DNA of 64,000 nt from Streptococcus salivarius (GTDB taxonomy: Bacteria; Bacillota; Bacilli; Lactobacillales; Streptococcaceae). The notes under the pieces were generated by a model. The model worked only from the letters and a program-made list of their open reading frames with translations. It was not told the origin of the DNA and searched no databases. Shown here one piece after another: positions 10,443 to 19,888 of the stretch; the stretch's first letter is position 1; each line of letters starts with the position of its first letter. Both the position numbers and the translations under genes were made by a program. The stretch spans positions 878,501-942,500 of the forward strand of contig NZ_CP018187.1 of assembly GCF_009738225.1 (NCBI RefSeq), read 5' to 3'.

Positions 10443-10706
10443 TTAAAGTGAAGTCAAAAAAGTGAGTCCACCCAAAATCACACCAGCTGAGTTTGGAATA
10501 ATTAGTATCCAATCTTTCTTGGGTTCTTTTGTCCATCCATAAAGAACCCAAATTAAACAAGATACTGCTGCGGATAAAGGCTGGAATGGTTGAGCTTTGT
10601 TGCCTTGTAAATTGGCAAAAATTTGTGGGATGTAGGCGATAAATACAATAATCCCGATAAAGGCCCCAATGGAACCGACAATTTGATTTATTTTTTGTTT
10701 AGTCAT
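10443..10706 (-). CDS. SemiSWEET-family sugar transporter (PQ-loop)
   Basis: Small membrane protein of 87 aa with three predicted transmembrane helices: about 8-30 with the PQ motif in AYIPQIFANL, 40-55 (LSAAVSCLIWVLYGW), and 64-85 (ILIIPNSAGVILGGLTFL) with the conserved Asn. Length and motifs fit bacterial SemiSWEETs, which dimerise into a facilitative mono- or disaccharide channel; the substrate here is unknown. The ATG at 10706 has a perfect AGGAGGT-type site (10711-10716 on the complement). A longer reading from 10751 adds 15 unlikely residues. The gene is intact although it sits between two broken insertion sequences, in the middle of the glucan-synthesis locus. Confidence 0.85.
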   Translation of the reverse strand: MTKQKINQIVGSIGAFIGIIVFIAYIPQIFANLQGNKAQPFQPLSAAVSCLIWVLYGWTKEPKKDWILIIPNSAGVILGGLTFLTSL

Positions 10707-10910
10707 ATATACCTCCAATTGTAGAGTATCAAAATGATTGAAAATAGGCAAGGAATATGGTCATTTGTTGTTATTTTCTGTACAAAATAGAATAAAATGT
10801 TTATATCTATATTTTGCAGAGGATAGTATACAATATGTTCTGTAAACACAAAAAGGAATAAATCCGTTATAGTAGAGTTGCGAAACATTACTAGAAAGAG
10901 ATTTATTCCT

Positions 10911-12172
10911 ATGACTCAGTTTAGCACAGAACTACTTAACTTCTTAGCCCAAAAGCAAGATATTGATGAATTTTTCCGTACTTCTCTTGAAACGGCGATG
11001 AATGATCCGCTTCAAGCAGAATTGTCAGCCCTTTTAGGGTATGAGCCTTACGATAAAGTAGGCTATAATTCTGGTAATAGTCGTAATGGAAACTTTAGTC
11101 CAGCTTTGATCCCCTCTTATGGACGTCGAGATGACCACTTGGAAGAGATGGTTATCAAACTCTATCAAACCAGCGTAACGACTCGAGAAATTAGCGACAT
11201 CATCGAGCGAATGGATGGTCATCACTATAGTCCTGCCACAATTTCTAATATCTCAAAAACAACTCAGGAGAATGTCTCTGCTTTTCATGAGAGAAGCTTA
11301 GAAGCCAATTACTCTGTTTTATTTCTTGATGGAACCTATCTTCCATTAAGACGTGGAGCCGTTAATAAAGAATGTATTCATATCGCACTTGGCATTACAC
11401 CAGAAGGACAGAAGGTTGTTCTTGGATATGAAATCGCCCCAAATGAAAACAATGATTCATGGTCCACCCTGTTAGATAAGCTTCAAAAACAAGGCATTCA
11501 ACAGGTTTCTCATGTAGCGACCGATTGCTTCAAGGGGCTTGAGCAGATGATCAGTCAGGCTTACCCATTAGCTAAACAACAACGTTGCTTAATTCATATT
11601 AGTCGAAATCTAGCTAGTAAAGTGAAACGAGCAGATAGAGCGGTTATTTTGAAGCAATTTAAAACGATTTATCGTACTGAAAATTTAGAAATAGCAGTCC
11701 TAGCTTTGGAGGACTTTATCGCTGAATGGAAACCAAAGTATAGGAAAGTCATGGAAAGTCTGGAGAATACGGATAATCTTTTAACTTTTTATCAGTTTCC
11801 CTACCAGATTTGGCACAGCATTTATTCGACAAACCTCATTGAGTCTCTTAACAAAGAAATCAAACGTCAAACGAGGCTGGGACAATAGTCCTAGCCTCTT
11901 AATTGTCTTTGGATTGTCGAGCAAGACGCAGTGGTTGAGTGGGCTCTACTACGCTGATTTCATCAGTTTTTACAGCCCTACTCAACTGTGCGGAGGTGTG
12001 ACGACGAAATCGACTTCTAACGAATTACCGATTTCTGTCCCACTCTCCTAACGAGGAGGCTCTGGAACGTTATTTAGTTACTTTGTTTGAAAATTATAAT
12101 TTCAAGCAAAGTCAACGTATCCACAAAGGGTTTGGCCAATGTGCTGACACACTTGAAAGCTTATTTGATTAA
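10911..12172 (+). pseudogene. IS256-family (Mutator) transposase, interrupted near its C-terminus
   Basis: The ATG at 10911 begins MTQFSTELLNFLAQKQ. The reading frame keeps all three DDE residues: Asp in FLDGTYLPLRRGA, Asp in VATDCFKGLEQ and Glu in YSTNLIESLNKEIKRQT. After codon Thr in KRQT the frame runs into a 176-bp repeat and stops at 11888. The remaining C-terminus resumes at about 12050 as NEEALERYLVTLFENYNF, ending LESLFD at 12172. About six codons between the two parts appear lost. The truncated protein lacks its last 40 or so residues and gains a short false tail, so activity is doubtful. Confidence 0.88.
11873..12048. repeat. 176-bp MITE-like repeat inserted in the IS256 transposase
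   Basis: The ends are imperfect inverted repeats (GAGGCTGGGACAA against GAGAGTGGGACAG, 10 of 13). Inside are nested palindromes: GAGGCTGGGAC/GTCCTAGCCTC at the left end, TTGAGTGGGCT/AGCCCTACTCAA in the middle, and CTGAT-TTC-ATCAG in its loop. It has no coding capacity. I recall closely similar intergenic repeats from other streptococci, but no search was possible. Confidence 0.7.
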
Positions 12173-12313
12173 CATTCTTCAACTCTACTTGAGTGTTTAC
12201 ACAAAATTATTGACAGTATCCAATTCGATTACATGACAATTATTTAATCTTTCATTAAGATAGTAAAAAACTCGTTAAAATAAGATTTATCAAGTTTTTT
12301 TGGCGCTAAAAAA

Positions 12314-12322
12314 TGATATAAT
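12314..12322 (+). promoter_or_regulatory. Extended -10 promoter of the third glucosyltransferase
   Basis: TGATATAAT lies 58 bases upstream of the ATG at 12381, in the context AATGATATAATG, which is also found before gtfJ. No good -35 is present. Confidence 0.6.
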
Positions 12323-12380
12323 GAATGAGTCTTTAAGGTGTAGATTTTTAGACAAAAAATATATTGGGGAAAAATTGAAT

Positions 12381-15300
12381 ATGGAAAATAAAGTACGCTA
12401 TAAACTGCACAAAGTGAAGAAGCAATGGGTTACTTTAGCGGTTGCTTCAGTAGCCTTGGCTACCATTGTTGGTGCTAGTGTTACCACGTCTTCACTTGTT
12501 TCGGCAGAAGAAATAAATAATACTAATGGATCACCTTCAACAACTACAGTCGGGGAAAATACAAATCCTGTGGTTGAAAAAGAGGTAGGCACAACAACAG
12601 AGGTGGCAAATACTTCAAATGCCACAACAACAGACCGAGCAGCAGTTACTGCTGATAAACCAGCTGAAACGACAGTTCAACCAAATTCAGGAGCAACTAG
12701 TGATAGAGCTGCAGCAGTAGAGGTTGAAGCCAAACCTGAAACGACTGCTAAGCCAGAAGTAGCCGCTAAACCAGAAACAGCTACAACATCTGAAGTAGCT
12801 GCAAATGCTGGAGTAGCCGCTCCAACGACTGAGAAGTCTAAAGAGCTTTCTGAAGCTGAAATTAAAGCTGCAGTCTCACTCGATAATATTAAAAAAGAAA
12901 AAGATGGTAAATATTACTATCTTTTAGAAGATGGATCACATAAGAAAAACTTTGCCATTACTGTAAATGGTCAGGTCCTTTATTTTGATGAGAATGGTGT
13001 CCTTTCAAGCACATCAACTTATTCATTCACACAAGAAACAACAAATCTTGTCACTGATTTTACTAAAAACAATGCTGCTTACGATTCAACAAAAGCAAGC
13101 TTTGAACTTGTTGATGGTTATTTGACAGCTGATAGTTGGTACCGTCCAAAAGAAATCCTTGAAGCAGGAACAACTTGGAAAGCGTCAACTGAAAAAGATT
13201 TTCGCCCACTTTTGATGTCTTGGTGGCCTGATAAGGATACTCAAGTAGCTTACTTGAACTACATGACTAAGGCTCTTAGCAATGGTGAAGAAACAAAAGA
13301 TGTCTTTACGATTGAAAATTCTCAAGCTAGCTTGAATGCCGCTGCTCAAATCATTCAACGTAAGATTGAGGTTAAGATTGCTGCTAATAAGTCAACAGAC
13401 TGGTTGCGTCAGTCAATCGAGGCCTTTGTTAAAGACCAAGATAAATGGGACATTAACTCTGAATCTCCAGGTAAAGAACACTTCCAAAAAGGGGCTCTCC
13501 TCTTTGTTAATAGTGATTTAACGAAGTGGGCTAACTCAGACTACCGTAAACTTGACCAAACGGCAACAAGTCGTTTGGCAAACGATAAGATCAAGAGTGG
13601 TAGTGATGCTGGTTATGAGTTCTTGCTATCAAGCGATATCGACAACTCAAACCCAATTGTGCAAGCTGAAATGCTTAACCAATTGTATTACTTCATGAAC
13701 TGGGGACAAATCGTCTTTGGTGACAAGGACAAAGATGCTCACTTTGATGGTATCCGTGTTGATGCTGTGGACAATGTCAGCATCGATATGCTTCAATTAG
13801 TGTCTTCATACATGAAGGCTGCTTACAAGGTCAATGAGTCTGAAGCACGTGCCCTTGCTAATATCTCAATTCTTGAAGCTTGGTCTCAAAACGACCCATA
13901 TTATGTGGACGAACATAATACAGCTGCCCTTTCTATGGATAATGGTCTCCGTTTGTCTATTGTTCATGGATTGACTCGTCCAGTAACTAATAAAGGTACA
14001 GGTGCTCGTAATGCATCAATGAAGGACCTTATTAACGGTGGTTATTTCGGTCTTTCAAACCGTGCGGAAGTTACATCATATGATCAACTTGGTTTTGCAA
14101 CCTATCTCTTTGTTCGTGCACACGACTCAGAAGTTCAAACGGTTATCGCAGACATTATCAGCAAAAAAATTGATCCTACAACAGATGGATTTACTTTTAC
14201 ATTAGATCAATTGAAACAAGCTTTTGACATTTATAATGCTGATATGTTGAAAGTGGATAAGGAATATACGCATTCAAATATTCCTGGAGCTTATGCTTTG
14301 ATGCTTCAAACAATGGGTGCAGCAACACGTGTTTATTATGGAGACTTGTATACTGATAATGGTCAGTACATGGCTAAGAAATCACCATACTTTGATCAAA
14401 TCACAACTCTTCTTAAAGCGCGTCCTAAATATGTAGCTGGTGGACAAACATCTTATATCCACAATCTTGCTGGAGATGGCGTATCGTCTGCTAAAGACAA
14501 TAAAGAAGTTTTGGTTTCTGTCCGTTATGGTCAAGATTTGATGTCTAAGACTGATACAGAAGGTGGAAAATACGGTCGTAATTCTGGTATGTTGACCCTC
14601 ATTGCTAATAACCCAGATTTGAAATTAGCAGATGGTGAAACAATTACTGTAAATATGGGTGCAGCCCACAAGAACCAAGCCTACCGTCCACTCTTGCTTG
14701 GTACGGATAAAGGTATCGTGTCCTCATTGAATGATTCAGATACTAAGATTGTTAAATACACAGATGCACAAGGAAATCTTGTCTTCACAGCTGATGAAAT
14801 CAAAGGCTTTAAGACTGTTGATATGAGTGGTTACCTTTCAGTTTGGGTACCAGTAGGTGCGACTGACGATCAAAACGTTCTTGCCAAACCATCAACAAAA
14901 GCCTACAAAGAAGGGGATAAGGTTTATAGCTCTTCTGCAGCACTTGAAGCACAAGTGATTTACGAAGGTTTCTCAAACTTCCAAGACTTTGTCAAAGAGG
15001 ATAGTCAATATACTAACAAATTGATTGCAGCTAACGCAGACCTCTTCAAGTCATGGGGTATTACGTCATTTGAGATTGCACCTCAATATGTCTCATCTAA
15101 GGATGGCACTTTCCTTGATTCTATTATTGAAAATGGTTATGCCTTCACAGACCGTTACGACTTTGCCATGAGCAAAAACAATAAATATGGTTCAAAAGAA
15201 GATCTTCGTGATGCCCTCAAGGCTCTTCACAAACAAGGTATTCAAGTCATTGCTGACTGGGTTCCAGACCAATTGTATACTCTCCCAGGTAAAGAAGTAG

Positions 15301-17180
15301 TGACAGCTACTCGTACAGATACGCATGGTAAGGTGCTTGATGATACTAGCTTGGTTAATAAGCTCTATGTGACAAATACCAAGTCATCAGGAAATGATTT
15401 CCAAGCACAGTATGGTGGGGCCTTCCTCGACAAACTTCAAAAACTTTATCCAGAAATCTTCAAAGAAGTTATGGAAGCGTCAGGTAAGACAATTGATCCA
15501 TCTGTGAAGATTAAACAATGGGAAGCTAAGTACTTTAACGGTACAAACATCCAAAAACGTGGTTCAGACTACGTTCTCAGCGATGGTAAATTGTACTTCA
15601 CCGTTAACGATAAAGGTACCTTCCTTCCAGCTGCCTTGACTGGTGATACAAAAGCTAAAACTGGATTTGCTTATGATGGTACAGGGGTAACTTATTATAC
15701 AACATCTGGTACTCAAGCTAAGAGTCAATTTGTGACATATAATGGCAAACAGTACTACTTTAACGATAAGGGTTACCTTGTAACTGGTGAACAAGCTATC
15801 GACGGTTCAAACTATTTCTTCTTGCCAAATGGTGTTATGTTTACTGATGGTGTTATTAAAAATGCCAAAGGTCAATCATTGGTTTATGGTAAGTCAGGTA
15901 AATTGACGACTCAAACTGGTTGGAAAGAAGTTACTGTTAAAGATGATAGTGGTAAGGAAGAGAAATTCTACCAATACTTCTTCAAAGGTGGCATCATGGC
16001 TACTGGTTTGACTGAAGTAGAAGGTAAGGAAAAATACTTCTATGACAATGGTTACCAAGCTAAAGGCATCTTCATTCCTACAAAAGACGGCCACTTGATG
16101 TTCTTCTGTGGCGATTCAGGTGAACGTAAGTACTCAGGCTTCTTTGAACAAGATGGTAACTGGTACTACGCTAATGATAAGGGCTATGTTGCCACTGGAT
16201 TTACTAAGGTAGGTAAACAAAACCTTTACTTCAATGAAAAAGGTGTTCAAGTTAAGAATCGCTTCTTCCAAGTTGGTGATGCCACTTACTATGCAAATAA
16301 CGAAGGTGATGTTCTTCGTGGTGCGCAAACCATCAATGGTGACGAGCTCTACTTTGATGAGTCAGGTAAACAAGTTAAAGGTGAGTTTGTGAACAATCCT
16401 GATGGTACGACTTCATACTACGATGCCATTACAGGTGTGAAACTTGTGGATACATCACTAGTAGTTAATGGTCAAACCTTTAATATCGATGCTAAGGGTG
16501 TTGTGACTAAGGCACATACACCAGGCTTCTATACTACTGGGGACAACAACTGGTTCTATGCAGACTCACATGGACGTAATGTCACAGGTGCTCAGGTCAT
16601 CAATGGTCAACACCTCTACTTTGATGCAAATGGTCGTCAAGTTAAGGGTGGCTTCGTAACGAACACTGACGGTAGTCGTTCATTCTACCATTGGAATACT
16701 GGTGATAAATTGGTATCAACCTTCTTCACTACCGGTCATGATAGATGGTATTATGCTGATGATAAGGGAAATGTCGTTACAGGAGCTCAAGTGATTAACG
16801 GTCAAAAACTCTTCTTTGCTACTGATGGTAAACAGGTTAAAGGTGACTTTGCAACAAATGCGAATGGCAGCCGTTCATACTACCATGGAGCTACTGGTAA
16901 TAAGTTAGTCTCAACCTTCTTCACTACTGGAGACAACAACTGGTACTATGCTGATGCCAAAGGTGAACTTGTTGTTGGCGAACAGACGATCAACGGCCAA
17001 AACCTTTACTTTGACCAAACTGGTAAGCAAGTGAAAGGTGCAACAGCTGCGAATCCTGATGGCTCAATCTCTTACTATGATGTTCATACAGGGGAAAAGG
17101 CTATTAATCGTTGGGTTAAAATTCCTTCAGGGCAATGGGTATACTTTAACGCTCAAGGAAAAGGCTACGTGTCAAATTAA
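12381..17180 (+). CDS. gtfK: Glucosyltransferase, probably GtfK (soluble alpha-1,6-glucan type)
   Basis: Secreted GH70 glucansucrase of 1599 aa. The ATG at 12381 has GGGGA upstream and gives the same MENKVRYKLHKVKKQW start as gtfJ; an in-frame TTG at 12300 is rejected. The signal peptide ends near 42 (VSA/EE). A Thr/Glu/Pro-rich variable region runs to about 160. The catalytic core has Asp461 (RVDAVDNV), Glu499 (ILEAW) and Asp582 (RAHDSEVQT). Glucan-binding repeats fill about 1112-1595, more than in gtfJ. SEVQTVIA after the stabiliser is the form seen in alpha-1,6 (dextran) enzymes, so a soluble dextran product is inferred. The symbol rests on neighbourhood, length and this motif. Confidence 0.85.
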   Translation: MENKVRYKLHKVKKQWVTLAVASVALATIVGASVTTSSLVSAEEINNTNGSPSTTTVGENTNPVVEKEVGTTTEVANTSNATTTDRAAVTADKPAETTVQPNSGATSDRAAAVEVEAKPETTAKPEVAAKPETATTSEVAANAGVAAPTTEKSKELSEAEIKAAVSLDNIKKEKDGKYYYLLEDGSHKKNFAITVNGQVLYFDENGVLSSTSTYSFTQETTNLVTDFTKNNAAYDSTKASFELVDGYLTADSWYRPKEILEAGTTWKASTEKDFRPLLMSWWPDKDTQVAYLNYMTKALSNGEETKDVFTIENSQASLNAAAQIIQRKIEVKIAANKSTDWLRQSIEAFVKDQDKWDINSESPGKEHFQKGALLFVNSDLTKWANSDYRKLDQTATSRLANDKIKSGSDAGYEFLLSSDIDNSNPIVQAEMLNQLYYFMNWGQIVFGDKDKDAHFDGIRVDAVDNVSIDMLQLVSSYMKAAYKVNESEARALANISILEAWSQNDPYYVDEHNTAALSMDNGLRLSIVHGLTRPVTNKGTGARNASMKDLINGGYFGLSNRAEVTSYDQLGFATYLFVRAHDSEVQTVIADIISKKIDPTTDGFTFTLDQLKQAFDIYNADMLKVDKEYTHSNIPGAYALMLQTMGAATRVYYGDLYTDNGQYMAKKSPYFDQITTLLKARPKYVAGGQTSYIHNLAGDGVSSAKDNKEVLVSVRYGQDLMSKTDTEGGKYGRNSGMLTLIANNPDLKLADGETITVNMGAAHKNQAYRPLLLGTDKGIVSSLNDSDTKIVKYTDAQGNLVFTADEIKGFKTVDMSGYLSVWVPVGATDDQNVLAKPSTKAYKEGDKVYSSSAALEAQVIYEGFSNFQDFVKEDSQYTNKLIAANADLFKSWGITSFEIAPQYVSSKDGTFLDSIIENGYAFTDRYDFAMSKNNKYGSKEDLRDALKALHKQGIQVIADWVPDQLYTLPGKEVVTATRTDTHGKVLDDTSLVNKLYVTNTKSSGNDFQAQYGGAFLDKLQKLYPEIFKEVMEASGKTIDPSVKIKQWEAKYFNGTNIQKRGSDYVLSDGKLYFTVNDKGTFLPAALTGDTKAKTGFAYDGTGVTYYTTSGTQAKSQFVTYNGKQYYFNDKGYLVTGEQAIDGSNYFFLPNGVMFTDGVIKNAKGQSLVYGKSGKLTTQTGWKEVTVKDDSGKEEKFYQYFFKGGIMATGLTEVEGKEKYFYDNGYQAKGIFIPTKDGHLMFFCGDSGERKYSGFFEQDGNWYYANDKGYVATGFTKVGKQNLYFNEKGVQVKNRFFQVGDATYYANNEGDVLRGAQTINGDELYFDESGKQVKGEFVNNPDGTTSYYDAITGVKLVDTSLVVNGQTFNIDAKGVVTKAHTPGFYTTGDNNWFYADSHGRNVTGAQVINGQHLYFDANGRQVKGGFVTNTDGSRSFYHWNTGDKLVSTFFTTGHDRWYYADDKGNVVTGAQVINGQKLFFATDGKQVKGDFATNANGSRSYYHGATGNKLVSTFFTTGDNNWYYADAKGELVVGEQTINGQNLYFDQTGKQVKGATAANPDGSISYYDVHTGEKAINRWVKIPSGQWVYFNAQGKGYVSN

Positions 17181-17196
17181 GATTAATGAATGAAAG

Positions 17197-17226
17197 AAGT
17201 CAATCACTTTTTGTGGTTGCTTTTTT
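17197..17226 (+). terminator. gtfK terminator
   Basis: The imperfect stem GTCAATCAC/GTGGTTGC around TTTTT is followed by six T, about 20 bases after the stop. Confidence 0.7.
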
Positions 17227-17279
17227 CGTAAAAAATTGTCAAACTTTTATACATTCAGGTCATTTGTCTGGCCAAAAAG

Positions 17280-17288
17280 TGGTATAAT
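17280..17288 (+). promoter_or_regulatory. rodA extended -10 promoter
   Basis: TGGTATAAT lies 33 bases before the rodA ATG. Confidence 0.6.
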
Positions 17289-17320
17289 AACTCTTGCTAA
17301 ATCTTTATTTTGGAGTACAC

Positions 17321-18748
17321 ATGGCTAAGTCAAAAAATACTATTGAAAGTCGGATAGATTACTCGATTCTCTTGCCAGTCCTTATTCTACTACTGGTTGG
17401 TCTGGTCTCGGTATTTATCGCGACAAATTTTGATTACCCAAAGAATCTTGTGCAAGTCATGTCTCAGCAAGTACTATGGATTTTTCTAGGTTCAGTACTT
17501 GCTTTTGTTGTCATGTTATTTAATACAGAGTTTCTTTGGAAGGCAACCCCCTGGCTCTATATTTTTGGCCTGGGACTTATGGTTCTACCTCTCGTTTTCT
17601 ATTCACCTGCTTTGGTTGCCTCGACAGGGGCAAAAAACTGGGTCAGCATTGGATCAGTCACCCTTTTCCAACCATCAGAATTTATGAAGATATCCTACAT
17701 CCTTTTTCTTTCGAGAATAGGTGTTTGGGCTAAACAAGGAAAGGAAGTAACTGAACTTCAAGATGACTGGTTGCTACTTTTCCAATATGTAGCGGTCACG
17801 CTTCCTGTCCTAGGTTTACTGGTTCTTCAAGGTGATATGGGGACAGCCTTAGTCTTCCTCGCTATTTTAGCAGGTATAATAGTTGTTTCGGGGATATCCT
17901 GGCGTATTATCTTGCCGGTAGTTCTAGCTTTTGCAGTGGGATTAGGCTTGTTTGTAATGGTATTTACCACAGATTGGGGTAAGGAAGCTATGCTCAAGAT
18001 GGGGGTACAAACCTACCAGATTAACCGTATCTCAGCTTGGTTGGATCCTTTCACTTATGCAGATGGTATCGCCTTTCAACAGACACAGGGGATGATTTCG
18101 ATTGGTACTGGAGGAATCTATGGTAAAGGCTTTAATCATCTGGAGTTGAACGTACCGGTTCGTGAGAGTGACATGATTTTCACAGTTATTGCGGAAGACT
18201 TTGGTTTGGTAGGTGGTGGATTGGTTCTTCTAACCTATCTCTTCCTTATTTATCGCATGTTGCGGGTGACATTCAGGTCTAACAATCGTTTCTATACCTT
18301 TATTTCGACAGGTTTTATCATGATGATTGTCTTCCATATTTTTGAAAATATTGGGGCAGCAGTGGGAATTCTTCCTTTGACAGGTATTCCTTTGCCCTTT
18401 ATTTCTCAAGGGGGGTCATCACTCATCTCTAACTTGATTGGTGTTGGTTTGGTGCTTTCAATGGCTTATCAAACCAACCTCAACGAGGAAAATAAAATTC
18501 TCCTGGCTATGTCTCGTCGTATGCGTACGTCTGGAACTAGTCAAGTGAAACCTGTTTCTAAGAGCAAGTCTAAGAAAAATAAGCCTTCGAAGAGTGTTAC
18601 TAAGGCCTCTCAAGAATTGGTCAAGGCTAAAGATAAGGTTGATAAGGCCACTGAGAAAATGCGTCAAACCATTTCTCAAAATACGCCAAGCATTCATCAA
18701 GGCAAGCGTCGTAAGGGTTCGAAAAAGAAACCGACACGTAAACATTAA
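17321..18748 (+). CDS. rodA: RodA, SEDS peptidoglycan glycosyltransferase
   Basis: Integral membrane enzyme that polymerises lipid II into peptidoglycan for side-wall (peripheral) growth with a partner class B PBP. 475 aa; the ATG at 17321 has TGGAG upstream. About ten hydrophobic segments are visible. Family motifs are STGAKNWV, FQPSEFMK, YQINRISAWLDPF, PVRESDMIFTVIAEDFG and the SEDS signature LPLTGIPLPFISQGGSS (about residues 351-367). The sequence follows pneumococcal RodA, not FtsW. Odd point: after the last helix (about 400) comes a tail of about 70 residues very rich in Lys/Ser (KSKSKKNKPSKS, GKRRKGSKKKPTRKH), longer than in the pneumococcal protein I remember. It is a single gene between terminators. 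Confidence 0.92.
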   Translation: MAKSKNTIESRIDYSILLPVLILLLVGLVSVFIATNFDYPKNLVQVMSQQVLWIFLGSVLAFVVMLFNTEFLWKATPWLYIFGLGLMVLPLVFYSPALVASTGAKNWVSIGSVTLFQPSEFMKISYILFLSRIGVWAKQGKEVTELQDDWLLLFQYVAVTLPVLGLLVLQGDMGTALVFLAILAGIIVVSGISWRIILPVVLAFAVGLGLFVMVFTTDWGKEAMLKMGVQTYQINRISAWLDPFTYADGIAFQQTQGMISIGTGGIYGKGFNHLELNVPVRESDMIFTVIAEDFGLVGGGLVLLTYLFLIYRMLRVTFRSNNRFYTFISTGFIMMIVFHIFENIGAAVGILPLTGIPLPFISQGGSSLISNLIGVGLVLSMAYQTNLNEENKILLAMSRRMRTSGTSQVKPVSKSKSKKNKPSKSVTKASQELVKAKDKVDKATEKMRQTISQNTPSIHQGKRRKGSKKKPTRKH

Positions 18749-18751
18749 GAG

Positions 18752-18785
18752 AAAACAAGTTGGTTAATCCAACTTGTTTTTCTTT
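18752..18785 (+). terminator. rodA terminator
   Basis: A perfect 12-bp stem AAAACAAGTTGG/CCAACTTGTTTT with loop TTAAT and a following T-run. Confidence 0.88.
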
Positions 18786-18786
18786 G

Positions 18787-19845
18787 AGATAAATTGCAAG
18801 AATAAGTGCAACATTTACTCGAACTCATCCTCTAGAGCTTCACAAGCAGTTCTGTAAGCTAAACATTTTCGCGGTCTGTGATTGATATCATATAAGGCTT
18901 TGTTCAAAGCCTCCTCAGAGATAGCGGCTAAATCTGTTTTCTTTGGGAAATATTCTCTTAGTAAGCCATTTGCGTTTTCATTGCTTCCTCTCTGCCAGGA
19001 TGAATAGGCGTCCGCAAAGAAAAAGGAAGTTCCTAAGTTCTCTACCAGAGGATAGCAGGCAAACTCTTTTCCCCTGTCTGAAGTGAAGGTTTTAAGAGCC
19101 TCTTTTGGAAATAGCTTACAAAGTTGTTTGATGGCTAAAAACATGGATTTGGCTGTTCTGTCTGGTATCTTGAAAGCTAAGTAAAAGCGCGTTTTTCGCT
19201 CCAGAAAGGTCGCTAAACAGCCCCTGCTTTTGCCTCTGGAAGACACCACAGTATCAAGCTCCCAGTGGCCAAAAGTCTCACGATTCCTGACCTCTTTAGG
19301 ACGTTTGGCAATTGATGTGCCAATCCTAAATGTCCCACGTGTTTCTTTGGGTTGTCGAGTCTTTCCTTTACGACGCAGGACGCTTAAATCCAGATCAATC
19401 AAACCGGCGTAGAGCCAGTTATAGATGGTTTTAAAAGCTACCATTGGCTTTTGTTCAAGCTGATAGCGGCCACAAATCTGTTCAGGCGACCAGGAGGATT
19501 TTAAACCGTCCTCAATTTCCTTTTTCAACTCTGGTGTCAAACAAGACTTCCGACCTTTTTGTTTAGCCCTGTGGTCGTACTGTTCCTGTGCTAAGGCTGC
19601 GGAATAGCCATTTTGGCATCGTCTTAACTCTCTTGAGATGGTGGATCTATGTACGCCAAGTTTGTTGGCAATTTGGCAAGGTTTCAAACCTAATTCCAAA
19701 TAGGCTTCTATCTTTATTCGCTCGGTTATGGTAAGATGGGAGTAGCTCATAGTGTTTCCTCGGGTTCTGTTTGTGTGGTTACTTACAGTTTACACCAATG
19801 AAACGCTATGAGTTTTTTTGTTGCACTATATTTTACAATTTATCT
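18787..19845 (-). mobile_element. IS30-family insertion sequence (IS1139-like)
   Basis: About 1059 bp with 26-bp terminal inverted repeats (18787-18812 and 19820-19845; 21 of 26 identical; outer AGATAAATTG and inner AGTGCAAC perfect) around one intact transposase gene. It sits between the rodA terminator and the hflX promoter and disrupts no gene. A 2-3 bp target duplication cannot be assigned by eye. Confidence 0.85.
18815..19750 (-). CDS. IS30-family transposase
   Basis: 311 aa, apparently full length. The N-terminal helix-turn-helix (ITERIKIEAYLELGLKPCQIANKLGVHR, split here as two motifs, then STISREL) binds the element ends. The catalytic DDE core is complete: Asp in GHWELDTVVS, Asp in FTSDRGKEFA and Glu in RGSNENANGLLREYFPK. 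The element therefore may still be mobile. It is transcribed away from hflX, starting at ATG 19750. Confidence 0.93.
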   Translation of the reverse strand: MSYSHLTITERIKIEAYLELGLKPCQIANKLGVHRSTISRELRRCQNGYSAALAQEQYDHRAKQKGRKSCLTPELKKEIEDGLKSSWSPEQICGRYQLEQKPMVAFKTIYNWLYAGLIDLDLSVLRRKGKTRQPKETRGTFRIGTSIAKRPKEVRNRETFGHWELDTVVSSRGKSRGCLATFLERKTRFYLAFKIPDRTAKSMFLAIKQLCKLFPKEALKTFTSDRGKEFACYPLVENLGTSFFFADAYSSWQRGSNENANGLLREYFPKKTDLAAISEEALNKALYDINHRPRKCLAYRTACEALEDEFE

Positions 19846-19888
19846 TGAAAAAAATTAAGGTCTGTGACCTTTTCTTTGCCCCTGCCTG

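Larger units (their letters stand above)
10821..12221 (+). mobile_element. IS256-family insertion sequence, disrupted
   Basis: Terminal inverted repeats of about 29 bp (10821-10849 and 12193-12221) match at 20 positions, with the outer GGATA and the inner TGTAAACAC identical. They bracket one Mutator-type transposase gene. No clear 8-bp target duplication is visible in the flanks (TTTGCAGA and AATTCGAT). The right end lies about 90 bases from the gtfK promoter. Confidence 0.8.
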
